DNA of 37,912 nucleotides from a virus, in IMG/VR virus record IMGVR_UViG_3300000116_000064, positions 1 through 37,912 of that record. One strand, 5' to 3'. Position 1 is the first letter of the stretch. Every line of letters starts with the position of its first letter. The notes below the pieces were generated by a model. It had not been told where the DNA came from, did no database searches, and was given only the letters and a program-made list of their open reading frames with translations. This document shows, piece by piece, positions 7,926-15,708 of the stretch. Made by a program: the position numbers and the translations under genes.

Positions 7926-8591
7926 TTAAGCTAATTTATCGTATGCTTCTTTACCGTGTTCACGGATATAAGCAGTTTTTTGTGTGACGGTCATATCCGC
8001 CTTTTTACCAGTCGCAGCCTTGCCGCCACTGTTTGAGCCATTAGCCCCGCCACCTGCGTTGTTAGGCGCAGATACAAAATGTTTCCCGTCTTCCCCTTGG
8101 GCAAACGCCGAAACAAAGTCTGTTATTGACTGGCCGCCGATAGTAGCAACGGTATTTCCGTCCTGCTCTCCGACCTCAGCCTTGTTCTCTGCCAAAATTA
8201 AAGCTTTGGCTGCTTTTAAATGCGCCGGATTAGTCACACCAGCCTTGTTTAAAGCCTCTGTGATGCCGTTGTCCACCAAAAGCTTATGAAGCTGTGCCTG
8301 CAGGGTTTGATTAACCCCTGTGAGCTTCTCTTGCTCTTTAGCGTATTTTTGCTCCAGCGATTGTTTTATTTTATCAACATCACCTGACGCTTCTAGTGCC
8401 TCTTGTTCGGCTTTTTCCTTAGCTTCCTTAATCTCATCAAGTTGCTCTTGGATGGATTTAATCCCGTCCTTTTGTTTTTTAATCTCGCCAAGTAATTCAG
8501 AGTTCTTTGATTTAAGCCCCTCTGTTTCCTTGTCAATCAGTTTTTGTAGTTCGGCCTTGCCTTCTTCAGTGTTTAAATCGAGTGTAGTCAT
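7926..8591 (-). CDS. Capsid scaffolding protein
   Basis: ATG at 8591 gives 221 residues, has AAGGGG at suitable spacing, and is preferred to the longer frame from 8639. Residues about 25-105 form a long charged coiled coil (KNSELLGEIKKQKDGIKSIQ and following heptads). The C-terminal part is glycine-rich (AGGGANGSNSGGKAATGKK) and ends in a small basic helix (MTVTQKTAYIREHGKEAYD). This is the classic arrangement of phage scaffolds such as the GP20-like minor structural proteins: coiled coil, disordered linker, C-terminal coat-binding helix. It sits immediately upstream of the capsid gene with a 14-nt gap. A low level of separate C-terminal product cannot be excluded. Confidence 0.85.
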   Translation of the reverse strand: MTTLDLNTEEGKAELQKLIDKETEGLKSKNSELLGEIKKQKDGIKSIQEQLDEIKEAKEKAEQEALEASGDVDKIKQSLEQKYAKEQEKLTGVNQTLQAQLHKLLVDNGITEALNKAGVTNPAHLKAAKALILAENKAEVGEQDGNTVATIGGQSITDFVSAFAQGEDGKHFVSAPNNAGGGANGSNSGGKAATGKKADMTVTQKTAYIREHGKEAYDKLA

Positions 8592-8660
8592 TATCATTCC
8601 CCTTGGGTTTGAGTTATGCGCCCTTGGCGCGTTAAGCACCGCCTTTAAGCGGGTATTCTT

Positions 8661-8963
8661 TTAAACATCAGTGCGGTAAAACACAGTGTCACCGGGCTGC
8701 ACAGCCAATTCATTCCAACCGACAGTGCTTGTGAAATAAATTGCACTATCATCCGTATTCGCACTTGACAACTCTATGCGGTGGATTTCTGCAGTGTAAA
8801 ACCTGATTATATTTGTATTGCCTTGCAATGTTATATTTTCAGCCGTTGTTGATGTTGTGGCGTCAGCGGTTCTTTTTACAAGATTGCTTAAATTATAAAC
8901 AGGTACATAACTGTTATTGTCTAACCCTGTTTTTTGATATTCTTCAATTACTATAGTTCCCAT
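8661..8963 (-). CDS. Hypothetical small beta-rich head protein
   Basis: The 100-residue product is predicted to be beta-rich, with alternating hydrophobic positions (NIIRFYTAEIHRIELSS, then AIYFTSTVGWNELAVQPG), and lacks membrane segments. Its ATG lies directly after the minor head protein stop, with AGGA upstream. It is the last gene before a 69-nt gap and the scaffold gene. Small proteins at this place are sometimes capsid decoration or head completion proteins; no family was recognised, so this remains open. Confidence 0.65.
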   Translation of the reverse strand: MGTIVIEEYQKTGLDNNSYVPVYNLSNLVKRTADATTSTTAENITLQGNTNIIRFYTAEIHRIELSSANTDDSAIYFTSTVGWNELAVQPGDTVFYRTDV

Positions 8964-10034
8964 CTAATCCTCGTTAAAAACTTTATTCCATGTTTCGCTG
9001 TCGCGTCTTTTTAGCTCTGCAAGTGTGTATTCTTTTCCTGAGCTATCAGAAAATCTATCAATCGGCAAATTGCCTTTACGAAAGAGCTGTGCTTTTTTTA
9101 CGCCTAGCACTTCGTTTTGTACGGATACGGGCTGTTTTCTTAACCAATCACCATAGCTTAAATCATCAGGCACTGGCCCAGTAGCACTTGCACGTAAGCC
9201 CTTGATATTCGACGGTCCTAAGTATGGTACAACTTGCGAGCGGCAATTCATGTGTGCAGGTGGACGCGGCCCACTATCCACAGAGTATATTTTCCCATCT
9301 CTCGACTGGCACACAGGTGAAGTGCGGCTGTCAAGAACACTATTCCATTTCACGCCCTTAATAATATCAGCATTTTCAGCGTACAAATCATCCTTGGCGC
9401 GACTTGCTACGTGATTAATTGCCGTTCTTATAATCGTCTGCGCATGTCTACGGTCAATCTCCAGTATCCCGTCGCGGTATTGCCTTGCGCGGGTTCCCCT
9501 TATCCTGCGTACAATCTGGTCTGTTGTCTGCCCTTCAATAATACCAATCTTAAGCGCATCACTAACCCGCCTTGCGCTATCCGCACCTAAGCCTTGATAC
9601 CATTCTTTAAGCAAACGCCCTTGAAACGGCTTTTTTGTCACCGCAGCTTTTAACTGGCTTGCGGCAGGGGCAATCATATTTAAATCAACACCAACCTCAG
9701 CGACCGCACTTGTAATTAATCTTTTTTGAAAATCAGCTTCGTAAATAGCAAAATCAAACAACTCATCACGGCTGGTAATATATAAACTCTCTGCAATCTC
9801 TGCGCGTTGCTCTCTAATCAATTTCAAGAGCTTCTCAAGGCGTTCTGTGGAGGCAACTCCTAAATCATATCCCCGTTGCTCAATCTTCACCATACGCGCC
9901 GCTATTTGCGCTACAAGGTCATCATCCGCCTTGTTTAAAAGCTTTATAATGCGTTTGGCTTCGGATGTCTTATAACGCTCTGTCCACACCATATGTCGTA
10001 CGGTGCGATCTAAAATGTCATCATTGATGGTCAT
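8964..10034 (-). CDS. Minor head protein, SPP1 gp7/Mu gpF-like
   Basis: The 356-residue product carries the head morphogenesis domain of the SPP1 gp7/Mu gpF family in its middle and C-terminal third. The signature is visible as VKWNSVLDSRTSPVC, SRDGKIY and RPPAHMNCRSQVVPY, matching family elements 'W.t..D.rtc..C..ldGk.f......P..H.nCRc...p'. The N-terminal part is mostly helical. Such proteins bind the portal and are packaged in small numbers, sometimes being ejected with the DNA. The gene follows a small 67-codon gene and the portal gene. It overlaps the upstream gene by 14 nt. Confidence 0.88.
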   Translation of the reverse strand: MTINDDILDRTVRHMVWTERYKTSEAKRIIKLLNKADDDLVAQIAARMVKIEQRGYDLGVASTERLEKLLKLIREQRAEIAESLYITSRDELFDFAIYEADFQKRLITSAVAEVGVDLNMIAPAASQLKAAVTKKPFQGRLLKEWYQGLGADSARRVSDALKIGIIEGQTTDQIVRRIRGTRARQYRDGILEIDRRHAQTIIRTAINHVASRAKDDLYAENADIIKGVKWNSVLDSRTSPVCQSRDGKIYSVDSGPRPPAHMNCRSQVVPYLGPSNIKGLRASATGPVPDDLSYGDWLRKQPVSVQNEVLGVKKAQLFRKGNLPIDRFSDSSGKEYTLAELKRRDSETWNKVFNED

Positions 10035-10224
10035 AGTACGCCTCTAATGCGGCATCGGTTAAATGGCTTATGATTACACCACCTCTTATCTCACAATGGA
10101 ATATATTTTCCGATAGTGCAAGATTATACATCTTGGCCTTAAATGATGCATCCCTTCGTGCTTTTTCCTCTATTGCAGCCATTAACGGGTCATGCAATAT
10201 CTCGAATACTATTCTATGCCTCAA
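10021..10224 (-). CDS. Hypothetical protein between portal and minor head protein
   Basis: The 67-residue product starts with TTG at 10224, inside the last codons of the portal gene, and ends 14 nt inside the minor head gene. It is a small soluble protein with a helical N-terminal half (AAIEEKARRDASFKAKMYNLAL) and a strand-rich C-terminal part (HCEIRGGVIISHL). Double overlap with well-supported genes favours true expression. I do not recognise a family. Confidence 0.6.
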   Translation of the reverse strand: MRHRIVFEILHDPLMAAIEEKARRDASFKAKMYNLALSENIFHCEIRGGVIISHLTDAALEAYYDHQ

Positions 10225-11596
10225 TTGCGCCCAATGCAGGGGCGCTTTCTGCCTTTAAATCCTGCTCATCTTCAAATGTAAGTGTTTCAGGCACTAATTC
10301 ACCAGATTGCAAACCACTAAAGAACGTGAAATCACTAATGCCGCCGCTTTGCCATGTTGAAACCCAAGCAGTAAGCATTTGTGCGCTCATTGGTGCTGGC
10401 AAGTAATCTTTGTTTAACTCAATCGCAACCTCTTCAGGATTAGCGCCAACCCACTCAGCCATAAATTGCAAGGCTTTCGTAAGTGTGGCATCAACACTGC
10501 CAGCCAATGCCGCCAGTACACTGTTCTCGCCGCCGCGTTTAATCTCGTGCGCCTCTGCTGTTTCAGCCGCCGCCTTTTCAGGGGCAAGCATACGAGCACC
10601 AAGCGCAGCCATTTGCGCTTCTTTCCTGTCCATCGCCTTTTCAATCGTGGCAAACCCTTCGCCGCCGCACTGTAAAAAGCCTGCCTCAGCGTCAGGGGGA
10701 AGCTTTAAACACGTATTCGCGCCTAAGTGTAATTCGGGGAAGTTCTCAGGGTCTGTCACCCCGTTAATCCAAGGCGTAGGCAATCCCGCTACATGCGCAC
10801 CATTCTCTAAGTCAGCACTGTTTCTGTAGTGGGCTATATTCACATACGCCAATGATTCAATTGGTGGGCTTTGTACCTCTGTTGTGCCTTCTTTTGGAGC
10901 AAGAAAATAAAACGGCAATTCTGATAAAGCCCGCCCTTCTTTTATAGGTGTATGTTCTGTATATACATACCACTCGCCGTTTTCATTCATACGCCATACG
11001 CGCTGGATATAAACGCCATCAAGGACAAGTTCACGAATCTGTGTTAAGTATTCACCGTTTTCTTCATATTGCTCTTCAAGTGTTAGCCAGACAAGCATTG
11101 TTGAGTTATTAACCCTGCCGAGCTTCCAATTGCGGATGCTTTCGGCTTTGTATAGTGTTATATACGGACGGCGGCCCATCGTGCGGGCCTGCTTGATTGT
11201 CATTTGCTCATCAGATGGATACGGTGGATAATCCACTAACAACCCGCCGCGTCCAACCTTGATTACTTCCTCAGTCGCTTTACGGGCTAACCCATCAAGT
11301 GTTTCACCTGCAAGGTTTATATCATCTTCAAAAGCTTCCAATGCTGTAGGAAGCTCAATCATTGGCTGTTTTCTAAAAACAAGCCCTGCTAAACCATCTA
11401 CCGTCCTGCCCGTAGCATTAAAGTACAATGCCCGCATCTTATAAGATTTATAGTCTTCATCTGTCTGGCCACCAAGTTTTGGCAGGTATAACGTACCGCC
11501 TTTATGAATAGCACGTTGGCCTGTCGAAGCATCACGGCATATGCGCCATACGCTCGCAAATTCCTCGTATTGTGGATGTAAGCTGTCTATTTCCAT
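10214..11596 (-). CDS. Portal protein (DUF4055-like)
   Basis: The 460-residue product fits the DUF4055 portal group, which is often found with SPP1 gp7-like minor head proteins. Recognisable elements are YLPKLGGQTDEDYKSYKMRA near residue 40, GLVFRKQP near 75, a GRGGLLVDYP motif near 120, and a C-terminal helical segment. The portal forms the dodecameric DNA channel at the unique capsid vertex and works with the terminase. Its ATG overlaps the stop of the large terminase (TAATG). The C-terminus is acidic and short (ESAPALGAIEA). Confidence 0.88.
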   Translation of the reverse strand: MEIDSLHPQYEEFASVWRICRDASTGQRAIHKGGTLYLPKLGGQTDEDYKSYKMRALYFNATGRTVDGLAGLVFRKQPMIELPTALEAFEDDINLAGETLDGLARKATEEVIKVGRGGLLVDYPPYPSDEQMTIKQARTMGRRPYITLYKAESIRNWKLGRVNNSTMLVWLTLEEQYEENGEYLTQIRELVLDGVYIQRVWRMNENGEWYVYTEHTPIKEGRALSELPFYFLAPKEGTTEVQSPPIESLAYVNIAHYRNSADLENGAHVAGLPTPWINGVTDPENFPELHLGANTCLKLPPDAEAGFLQCGGEGFATIEKAMDRKEAQMAALGARMLAPEKAAAETAEAHEIKRGGENSVLAALAGSVDATLTKALQFMAEWVGANPEEVAIELNKDYLPAPMSAQMLTAWVSTWQSGGISDFTFFSGLQSGELVPETLTFEDEQDLKAESAPALGAIEA

Positions 11597-12915
11597 TATA
11601 ACCCTGTTGTGCGCCCTACGGCTATTTTGTTTCCTACAATCGGGAACTCATAATCAATCATGTACCCAATGGCCGTTGTGATGTGCTGTTCTGCACTTTC
11701 TTCTTCAATAAATGTTGAGCCTTTTTTAAGTTGAACCGTAGCCAATCCCTTATGCGTTGTGGGGGCGTTCGCAGTGTTCACAAATAGTGATACCTGCCCC
11801 GCCGCATTCTTAATCTTTGCCCTTACCGCATTTTGCCTGTCACGTATCGCAGGGGCTGCTTTCTTGACTTTTCGTGTATACGTCCAGCCATTATCCCTTA
11901 AAACCTGCTCCATCTCCGTATAATCGGATTGATGCCCGTGTTTTTCACCAGCCCGACCAGCCGGGTCACCGTATATAATTACATGGCGGTTTTTGTGAGC
12001 TTTGTATTTATCAACAAATTCTAATGCTGACTGCCTTGCGACCGCACTTGTTAGAATAATCTCATCTAATAAATAAATATTGTTTGCCCTACGCACACCA
12101 ATACCAGATGACATCGGTGTGTAGTTAAAATCATGATACCAAAGCAATTGCTCATGCGGCTCTATAAGCGCATCCGTGTGATTGTCCTTGCTATAGTCCT
12201 CGTATATCCGCCCGCTGGCCGTTTCAAAGCTGGCTTCAAACTCTTGCCTGAACTGCTTAGCGGACATTGCCAGCTTCATGTCTTCAATGACATCTTCAGG
12301 CAGTATCTCGGATGACTTCCAATGATAAACCCTAAAATTAGGGTCTTGCCCTGTTTCCGCCTTTTCGCATAAATCATAATAATGGTTTAACCCGTCAGGC
12401 ACACCAATAAGCCAACACCACGCCCTATACGTAGGCTCTAATGGGTTCACTGTGTTTAGCGCAGGTAAAATATTACTTTCCCATGCCTCACCCTTTATAT
12501 CGGCAATCTCATCTATTACACCACCCTTCCAAGGGATACCCTCGATACGCTGCGGCTTGTCTAATCCGATAACGTGTATCTCACTGCCATTAGGCATAAA
12601 GATAATCCTGTCACTCTCAGACGGGCGTTTTTTATGCATACATGATAGGCTTAAAGCCTTTAAATCATCCCACCATATCTTGCGGGCTTGGTCATGCGTC
12701 GGCGCAGCGGCAAAATACTGACCCTTGATCTTGTTTGCTCTTTTGACTAAAAACCGTTTAGCACGTTCTGTTTTTCCTGAGCGTCTACCAGCAGGCACAA
12801 GCGGAAACCTTACCCCGTCATCCACCGCGTGGATTAAATCCATTTGCACGGGGTGTTCAATAAGCGGATACCATCTTGATAACTGCCTATCTAGTGTTAG
12901 GTTGCCTGTTTCCAT
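11596..12915 (-). CDS. terL: Terminase large subunit
   Basis: The 439-residue product is the packaging motor ATPase-nuclease. The N-terminal ATPase has a Walker A motif GRRSGKT (residues 43-49), a Walker B GGVIDEIAD (131-139, catalytic glutamate 136) and the usual adenine-binding helix region. The C-terminal RNase H-like nuclease shows YHDFNYTPMS and VIIYGDPAGRAG, containing two of the expected metal-binding aspartates. The combination with a DUF4055 portal favours headful packaging, consistent with a permuted genome, though this is inference. Start and stop are coupled to neighbours by one-base overlaps. Confidence 0.92.
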   Translation of the reverse strand: METGNLTLDRQLSRWYPLIEHPVQMDLIHAVDDGVRFPLVPAGRRSGKTERAKRFLVKRANKIKGQYFAAAPTHDQARKIWWDDLKALSLSCMHKKRPSESDRIIFMPNGSEIHVIGLDKPQRIEGIPWKGGVIDEIADIKGEAWESNILPALNTVNPLEPTYRAWCWLIGVPDGLNHYYDLCEKAETGQDPNFRVYHWKSSEILPEDVIEDMKLAMSAKQFRQEFEASFETASGRIYEDYSKDNHTDALIEPHEQLLWYHDFNYTPMSSGIGVRRANNIYLLDEIILTSAVARQSALEFVDKYKAHKNRHVIIYGDPAGRAGEKHGHQSDYTEMEQVLRDNGWTYTRKVKKAAPAIRDRQNAVRAKIKNAAGQVSLFVNTANAPTTHKGLATVQLKKGSTFIEEESAEQHITTAIGYMIDYEFPIVGNKIAVGRTTGL

Positions 12916-13286
12916 TAGTTTGGAAGCTTGTCTATAAGCTCCTGTAGTTTTGTGCCGGCGTCTATTGAAGTATCAATCTCATGTTTATCAGACCAACCGA
13001 AGTTTTTAAGTGCAAATATTGCCCCTGTAGGGGTGCCCGTAAAAAGCTTTTTTTCCGCATAATGCTCTACACGTGTCTTTGCTGTTTTTATAGTGTCAAA
13101 ATACTTCTCTCTATCTTCGTAGTTCAAAAGTGTTTGCCTATTTGTCTTTAAAGCTAAAGCTAAACCTGTAATTGTAACGGGCTCATCTGCATTTTCGCAT
13201 TTTGTAAAATAATCATCAATCTGATTTTGCAACTCTTTTACACTGGCAAATTTTAATGGCTGCCCACCTTTGTTCTTCTTTTCCAT
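12915..13286 (-). CDS. terS: Terminase small subunit
   Basis: ATG at 13286 gives 123 residues and has a strong GGGGG binding site; the longer frame from 13322 is not needed. The N-terminal half (GGQPLKFASVKELQNQIDDY, then ITGLALALKTNRQTLLNYE) contains a helix-turn-helix of the kind used to bind pac or cos DNA. The pattern 'GRP.kf.s.eel...id.Yf..c......p.TitGLa..Lg.sR.tl..Y' is characteristic of small terminases. The stop overlaps the terL start by one base. The gene begins the late operon, about 40 nt after tandem terminators. Confidence 0.88.
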   Translation of the reverse strand: MEKKNKGGQPLKFASVKELQNQIDDYFTKCENADEPVTITGLALALKTNRQTLLNYEDREKYFDTIKTAKTRVEHYAEKKLFTGTPTGAIFALKNFGWSDKHEIDTSIDAGTKLQELIDKLPN

Positions 13287-13322
13287 ACATCCCCCTAGGA
13301 TAATGTTTTGTGCCTTGCACAT

Positions 13323-13353
13323 AAAAAATCCCTGTCAGGCATAACCTGCAGGG
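13323..13353 (-). terminator. Rho-independent terminator before terS
   Basis: Read leftward, the sequence CCCTG-CAGG-TTATG-CCTG-A-CAGGG forms a 9-bp stem with one bulged base and a 5-nt loop, followed by ATTTTTT. It would end leftward transcripts from the DUF6362-like gene before they enter the terminase genes. Confidence 0.8.
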
Positions 13354-13366
13354 TTGTTACTCAGTC

Positions 13367-13384
13367 AAAAAGCCAAGCATGGCT
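13367..13384 (-). terminator. Second, weaker terminator in tandem
   Basis: Read leftward, AGCCA-TGCT-TGGCT forms a 5-bp hairpin followed directly by a run of five T. It lies about 14 nt upstream of the stronger terminator, giving a tandem arrangement in the leftward direction. Confidence 0.5.
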
Positions 13385-13420
13385 ATAAAATATCACTTTT
13401 GAAGGAAATGTTCAATATGT

Positions 13421-13879
13421 TTATTTTAAGAAATGAACAATATTTGCGGTGTTTGTTTTTTCATTGAGTATACGACATAAAATGTCTATCCCGTCATCAT
13501 GCCATCGTTTGACTGTGGTGGGGGAAACATGCATACGTCTTGCGAGCTTTGACCATGTGTAGACTGGCTTATCGCTTGATGGCCAGCGCAAGGATGCTGC
13601 ACATACTGTTCTTGCGATCCATGGTGTTTTTTTTGTTCTGCAGTAATTGGATAAAGATATGATCCACTCATCAACCTCTAGAAGCTGGTTCATTTGCCTT
13701 GTTGTGGCGCGTAATGCTGGCGGTTCGTTTTCCTTTGGTGAGCCAATCATATCGGCAAAATCTCTTAAAATATCAGGCCAGCCGCTTGCATAACCTCTTG
13801 GCCTTGTACCGTATGGAGGGAGCATCATCATTGTGCGCCCTGCGTCTGCCAGCCGTATTTTTATTAAATCCTTATCCAC
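13421..13879 (-). CDS. DUF6362-like HTH protein
   Basis: The 152-residue product resembles the DUF6362 family of alphaproteobacterial phages and prophages, with PPYGTRPRGYASGWPDILRD at residues 21-40 matching 'P....rp.g..s.WP.v..d'. A C-terminal helix-turn-helix (TWSKLARRMHVSPTTVKRWH, residues 108-127) should bind DNA. The start GTG at 13879 has no ribosome binding site and lies where a promoter would begin the transcript; an internal ATG at residue 17, preceded by AGGG, is an alternative. It sits just before terS with terminators in between, so a role in late gene control or packaging is plausible but unproven. Confidence 0.7.
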   Translation of the reverse strand: MDKDLIKIRLADAGRTMMMLPPYGTRPRGYASGWPDILRDFADMIGSPKENEPPALRATTRQMNQLLEVDEWIISLSNYCRTKKTPWIARTVCAASLRWPSSDKPVYTWSKLARRMHVSPTTVKRWHDDGIDILCRILNEKTNTANIVHFLK

Positions 13880-13885
13880 GCAAAA

Positions 13886-13913
13886 ATAGTAACACGTCGC
13901 TTTTTATTTGCAA
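13886..13913 (-). promoter_or_regulatory. Sigma70-like promoter for the DUF6362-like gene
   Basis: Leftward, TTGCAA (13908-13913) and TACTAT (13886-13891) are separated by 16 bp. The predicted first transcribed base falls on or next to the GTG start at 13879, implying a leaderless or nearly leaderless mRNA. Confidence 0.5.
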
Positions 13914-13919
13914 AGTGAT

Positions 13920-14078
13920 TTATGCCGCCCTTGGTGGGTTGTAAGAATCGTTATCATTCGTAACAAACTTATCATACGCTCCGGTTTCAAATACGTGCAT
14001 TACAAGGTTTTCATTCAGCACATACGGAAACGTATCGCAAAGGTAGTCAAATTCCTTGATGTAATTACTTGGCTTCAT
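13920..14078 (-). CDS. Hypothetical 52-residue protein
   Basis: An ATG at 14078 with GGGAG upstream opens a 52-codon frame that overlaps the preceding small gene by 14 nt. The peptide begins MKPSNYIKEFDYLCDTFPYV and ends NDSYNPPRAA. It contains no membrane segment or known motif. Its good binding site and coupling to the 46-residue gene support it as a real member of the leftward accessory operon. Confidence 0.6.
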   Translation of the reverse strand: MKPSNYIKEFDYLCDTFPYVLNENLVMHVFETGAYDKFVTNDNDSYNPPRAA

Positions 14079-14205
14079 CGTCTTTCTCCCATGGCGCTTT
14101 AGTTGTCATTAACCTTTTAAACCCGTCGTTTTCCTTCGGCGGTTCATCAAGAAACTTTAAAAACTCTAACCACTGTTTTTTATTCAGTGTGTATTGGGTC
14201 TTCAT
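14065..14205 (-). CDS. Hypothetical 46-residue protein resembling a DUF1778 C-terminal tail
   Basis: The ATG at 14205 is preceded by AAAGGAG. The peptide includes WLEFLKFLDEPPKENDGFKR, which looks like the toxin-binding C-terminal tail of DUF1778-type antitoxins ('F...Ld.pp.pn..l..ll') without the preceding ribbon-helix-helix. This similarity is short and may be chance. The gene is followed by the 52-residue gene with a 14-nt overlap. Confidence 0.6.
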   Translation of the reverse strand: MKTQYTLNKKQWLEFLKFLDEPPKENDGFKRLMTTKAPWEKDDEAK

Positions 14206-14325
14206 GGCTTCTCCTTTAACTGGTGGGGCGGCTGAAGTTCGGCTTATTCCAGAGCCTTGCAGTACCGTTATTGTCCGTATCCTGCTTGTGACAAACGCTT
14301 CCGGTGACGCGCCCCTTATTAAAAA

Positions 14326-14595
14326 CTATGGCTTCCGCTCCGGCTTTGGTGTTAATACAGAACCACCTTCTAAAGCGATCACTAGCCTGTTTTGTATTAT
14401 CTCTGCCTTTTGTTCAGGGCTACATATGCTTTCTTCGGCGATTTTAGTGGTGCTGTGCGAGCTTTGCGGATAAAATGATACCCCGATAAGCCCTCCAATA
14501 ATTAACCCTACTGTAAGCGTCTTAAAATGGTTTACTGCTGCTTTCTTAAATTGCTCTCGGCTGTAATGTTCGCCGTCTAGGTATATCTTGTTCAT
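14326..14595 (-). CDS. Small membrane protein
   Basis: The 89-residue product has one probable transmembrane segment, TLTVGLIIGGLIGVSFYP (about residues 26-43), with a charged N-terminal part (SREQFKKAAVNHFK) and a polar C-terminal half. GGGGG precedes ATG at 14595. It lies in the leftward accessory operon, 9 nt after the 107-residue gene. After its stop there are about 120 nt without a convincing start-bearing gene before the 46-residue gene. Function unknown. Confidence 0.65.
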   Translation of the reverse strand: MNKIYLDGEHYSREQFKKAAVNHFKTLTVGLIIGGLIGVSFYPQSSHSTTKIAEESICSPEQKAEIIQNRLVIALEGGSVLTPKPERKP

Positions 14596-14604
14596 AAATC
14601 CCCC

Positions 14605-14928
14605 TTAAACTAAAAACCCGCGTTCATCTAACTCGCTCTCATAAGCTAGCTTAACGTCAAATATTTCTTCAATAGCCTTGGCTGTGTAGTCGTACAGTGC
14701 ATTAGCAAGAGCATCAAGCATATACGTTGTAGTTTCGTTCACGTCTGCCACATCGCCGTTGATATACACCTCGTGCGGGTGTAAATCTTCAAGATCGGCT
14801 AATATCTTATCAAGGTATTGAGTGGCATCTGCGTACCCTTGGGCTGTTTTATCCCATGTCATTGCATCGGCTTTTTTCAATACACGCTCGATATAGTCAA
14901 ACTTCATAAATTCGTTTAATTGCGTCAT
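14605..14928 (-). CDS. Hypothetical helical acidic protein
   Basis: The 107-residue product is mainly helical and acidic, with a middle region YLDKILADLEDLHPHEVY and a C-terminal EEIFDVKLAYESELDERGF. It is the first gene behind the leftward copy of the shared accessory promoter, with a GTGAGG binding site before ATG at 14928. I recognise no family. It resembles other short phage accessory proteins that may act on host functions, but nothing in the sequence shows it. Confidence 0.7.
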   Translation of the reverse strand: MTQLNEFMKFDYIERVLKKADAMTWDKTAQGYADATQYLDKILADLEDLHPHEVYINGDVADVNETTTYMLDALANALYDYTAKAIEEIFDVKLAYESELDERGFLV

Positions 14929-14939
14929 AGAAACCTCAC

Positions 14940-14988
14940 TTTCTTGAACCTATAATAACACAATAAAATAGAAAGTAAACAGATTTTT
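14940..14988 (-). promoter_or_regulatory. Shared accessory promoter, copy A
   Basis: Leftward, AAAAATCTGTTTACTT (14973-14988) contains the -35 TTTACT; TATTAT (14952-14957) follows after 16 bp as the -10. The downstream leader carries AGAAAGTGAGG before the ATG. Two other copies are at 16506-16543 and 23999-24034. Confidence 0.7.
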
Positions 14989-15246
14989 TTATTTATTTTC
15001 TAATTCCTCATGAATTATCTTCTCTTGCTGTGTGATATACCCGTACTTACACCGTAGCTTGTAAACATGTGCATCAAGCTCCCGTAAGAACCCAAGTAAT
15101 TTCTTGGCATCCTCATTCGTGCTGTATGGCTTTGACCGCTTCGGGTTCATCCAATTGAATAGTGTGTTCTGGCTTAGTCCTGCAATCTTTTCCAGCCATA
15201 CCGCCTTTATGCCGCATCTGGTTATTAGTTTTTTAAACTCAGTCAT
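14989..15246 (-). CDS. Small HTH protein (Cro/transposase-type helix-turn-helix)
   Basis: The 85-residue product has a helix-turn-helix in residues about 8-32 (CGIKAVWLEKIAGLSQNTLF, then NWMNPKRSKPYS), resembling the DNA-binding part of small phage regulators. The C-terminal half is a charged helix (LLGFLRELDAHVYKLRCKYG). ATG at 15246 overlaps the preceding stop by ATGA and has GGAGG at 7 nt. The protein could regulate the accessory promoters that lie on either side of its operon; no operator assignment is possible. Confidence 0.65.
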   Translation of the reverse strand: MTEFKKLITRCGIKAVWLEKIAGLSQNTLFNWMNPKRSKPYSTNEDAKKLLGFLRELDAHVYKLRCKYGYITQQEKIIHEELENK

Positions 15247-15554
15247 TCTTTTACCTCCGCGTAAATTTTGGTGTATTTTTCTTTTAAGTCTTCAAGAGCT
15301 TGGTTGTAACCCCTAGCCTCTGCTCTTTCGAAAGGGTCATCAGGTGTATAAGCATCTTTTTTCATACTATCCAAATCCACCTCTTGTACCGTTGGTGCGT
15401 GTTTATCAATAGCAGAAAATACACTCTCACCTATCCCACCGCAAACACCTGCGGTTAAACACACTTGCTCAAACATGAGAAAAGCATCACTACCGTGGTC
15501 GGCATCTATATCATCGTTTGTTGGCACAAGTTTCATCTTTGGTTTATCTATCAT
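15243..15554 (-). CDS. Accessory protein of the DKPxMKLVP mosaic family, left copy
   Basis: The 103-residue product begins MIDKPKMKLVP, contains HAPTVQEVDLDSM in the middle and ends with YTKIYAEV. The rightward gene at 26284-26640 has the same three elements (NDKPEMKLVP, DAPTVQEVDLEL, YGKIYAVK) around a different core. The first bases of the two genes are also nearly identical. This is a modular paralogue pair; the conserved ends may serve a common interaction. An AAGGAT site precedes ATG at 15554. Confidence 0.7.
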   Translation of the reverse strand: MIDKPKMKLVPTNDDIDADHGSDAFLMFEQVCLTAGVCGGIGESVFSAIDKHAPTVQEVDLDSMKKDAYTPDDPFERAEARGYNQALEDLKEKYTKIYAEVKE

Positions 15555-15708
15555 TTTGATAATCCTTTATCTCTTTTTCTATTTCCCTTTGTACTTTTTT
15601 ACGCACTCCACCTTTTGTTTCAGGTACGTCTAAGTTTGTTTTATGATAATAACAACAAGGGCAATTTGCTCTATTACTGTTATTTGCTTGTCTTTCCAAA
15701 GGTTTCAT
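15544..15708 (-). CDS. Small Cys-rich protein
   Basis: A 54-codon frame starts with ATG at 15708, overlapping the upstream stop by one base (TGATG), and ends 11 nt inside the next gene. The peptide has a compact NCPCCYYHK motif followed by a long basic/acidic helix (RKKVQREIEKEIKDYQNDR). The two or three cysteines with His could bind a metal. It occupies the position held by the 72-residue gene in the mirrored rightward cassette. Confidence 0.6.
   Translation of the reverse strand: MKPLERQANNSNRANCPCCYYHKTNLDVPETKGGVRKKVQREIEKEIKDYQNDR

Noticed and set aside
10410-10829. Rightward 139-codon frame opposite the portal gene
   Set aside because: Antisense shadow of the portal coding sequence, without binding site or neighbours on that strand.
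14206-14400. A leftward open frame reading KAGAEAIVFNKGRVTG and on to WNKPNFSRPTS
   Set aside because: It reads like protein but has no ATG, GTG or TTG, and I found no slippery site linking it to the 89-residue membrane protein gene that it overlaps.
14203-14473. A rightward frame of about 90 codons beginning at ATG 14203
   Set aside because: It lies antisense to two leftward genes with good binding sites (14065-14205 and 14326-14595) and lacks a binding site of its own; treated as a shadow.
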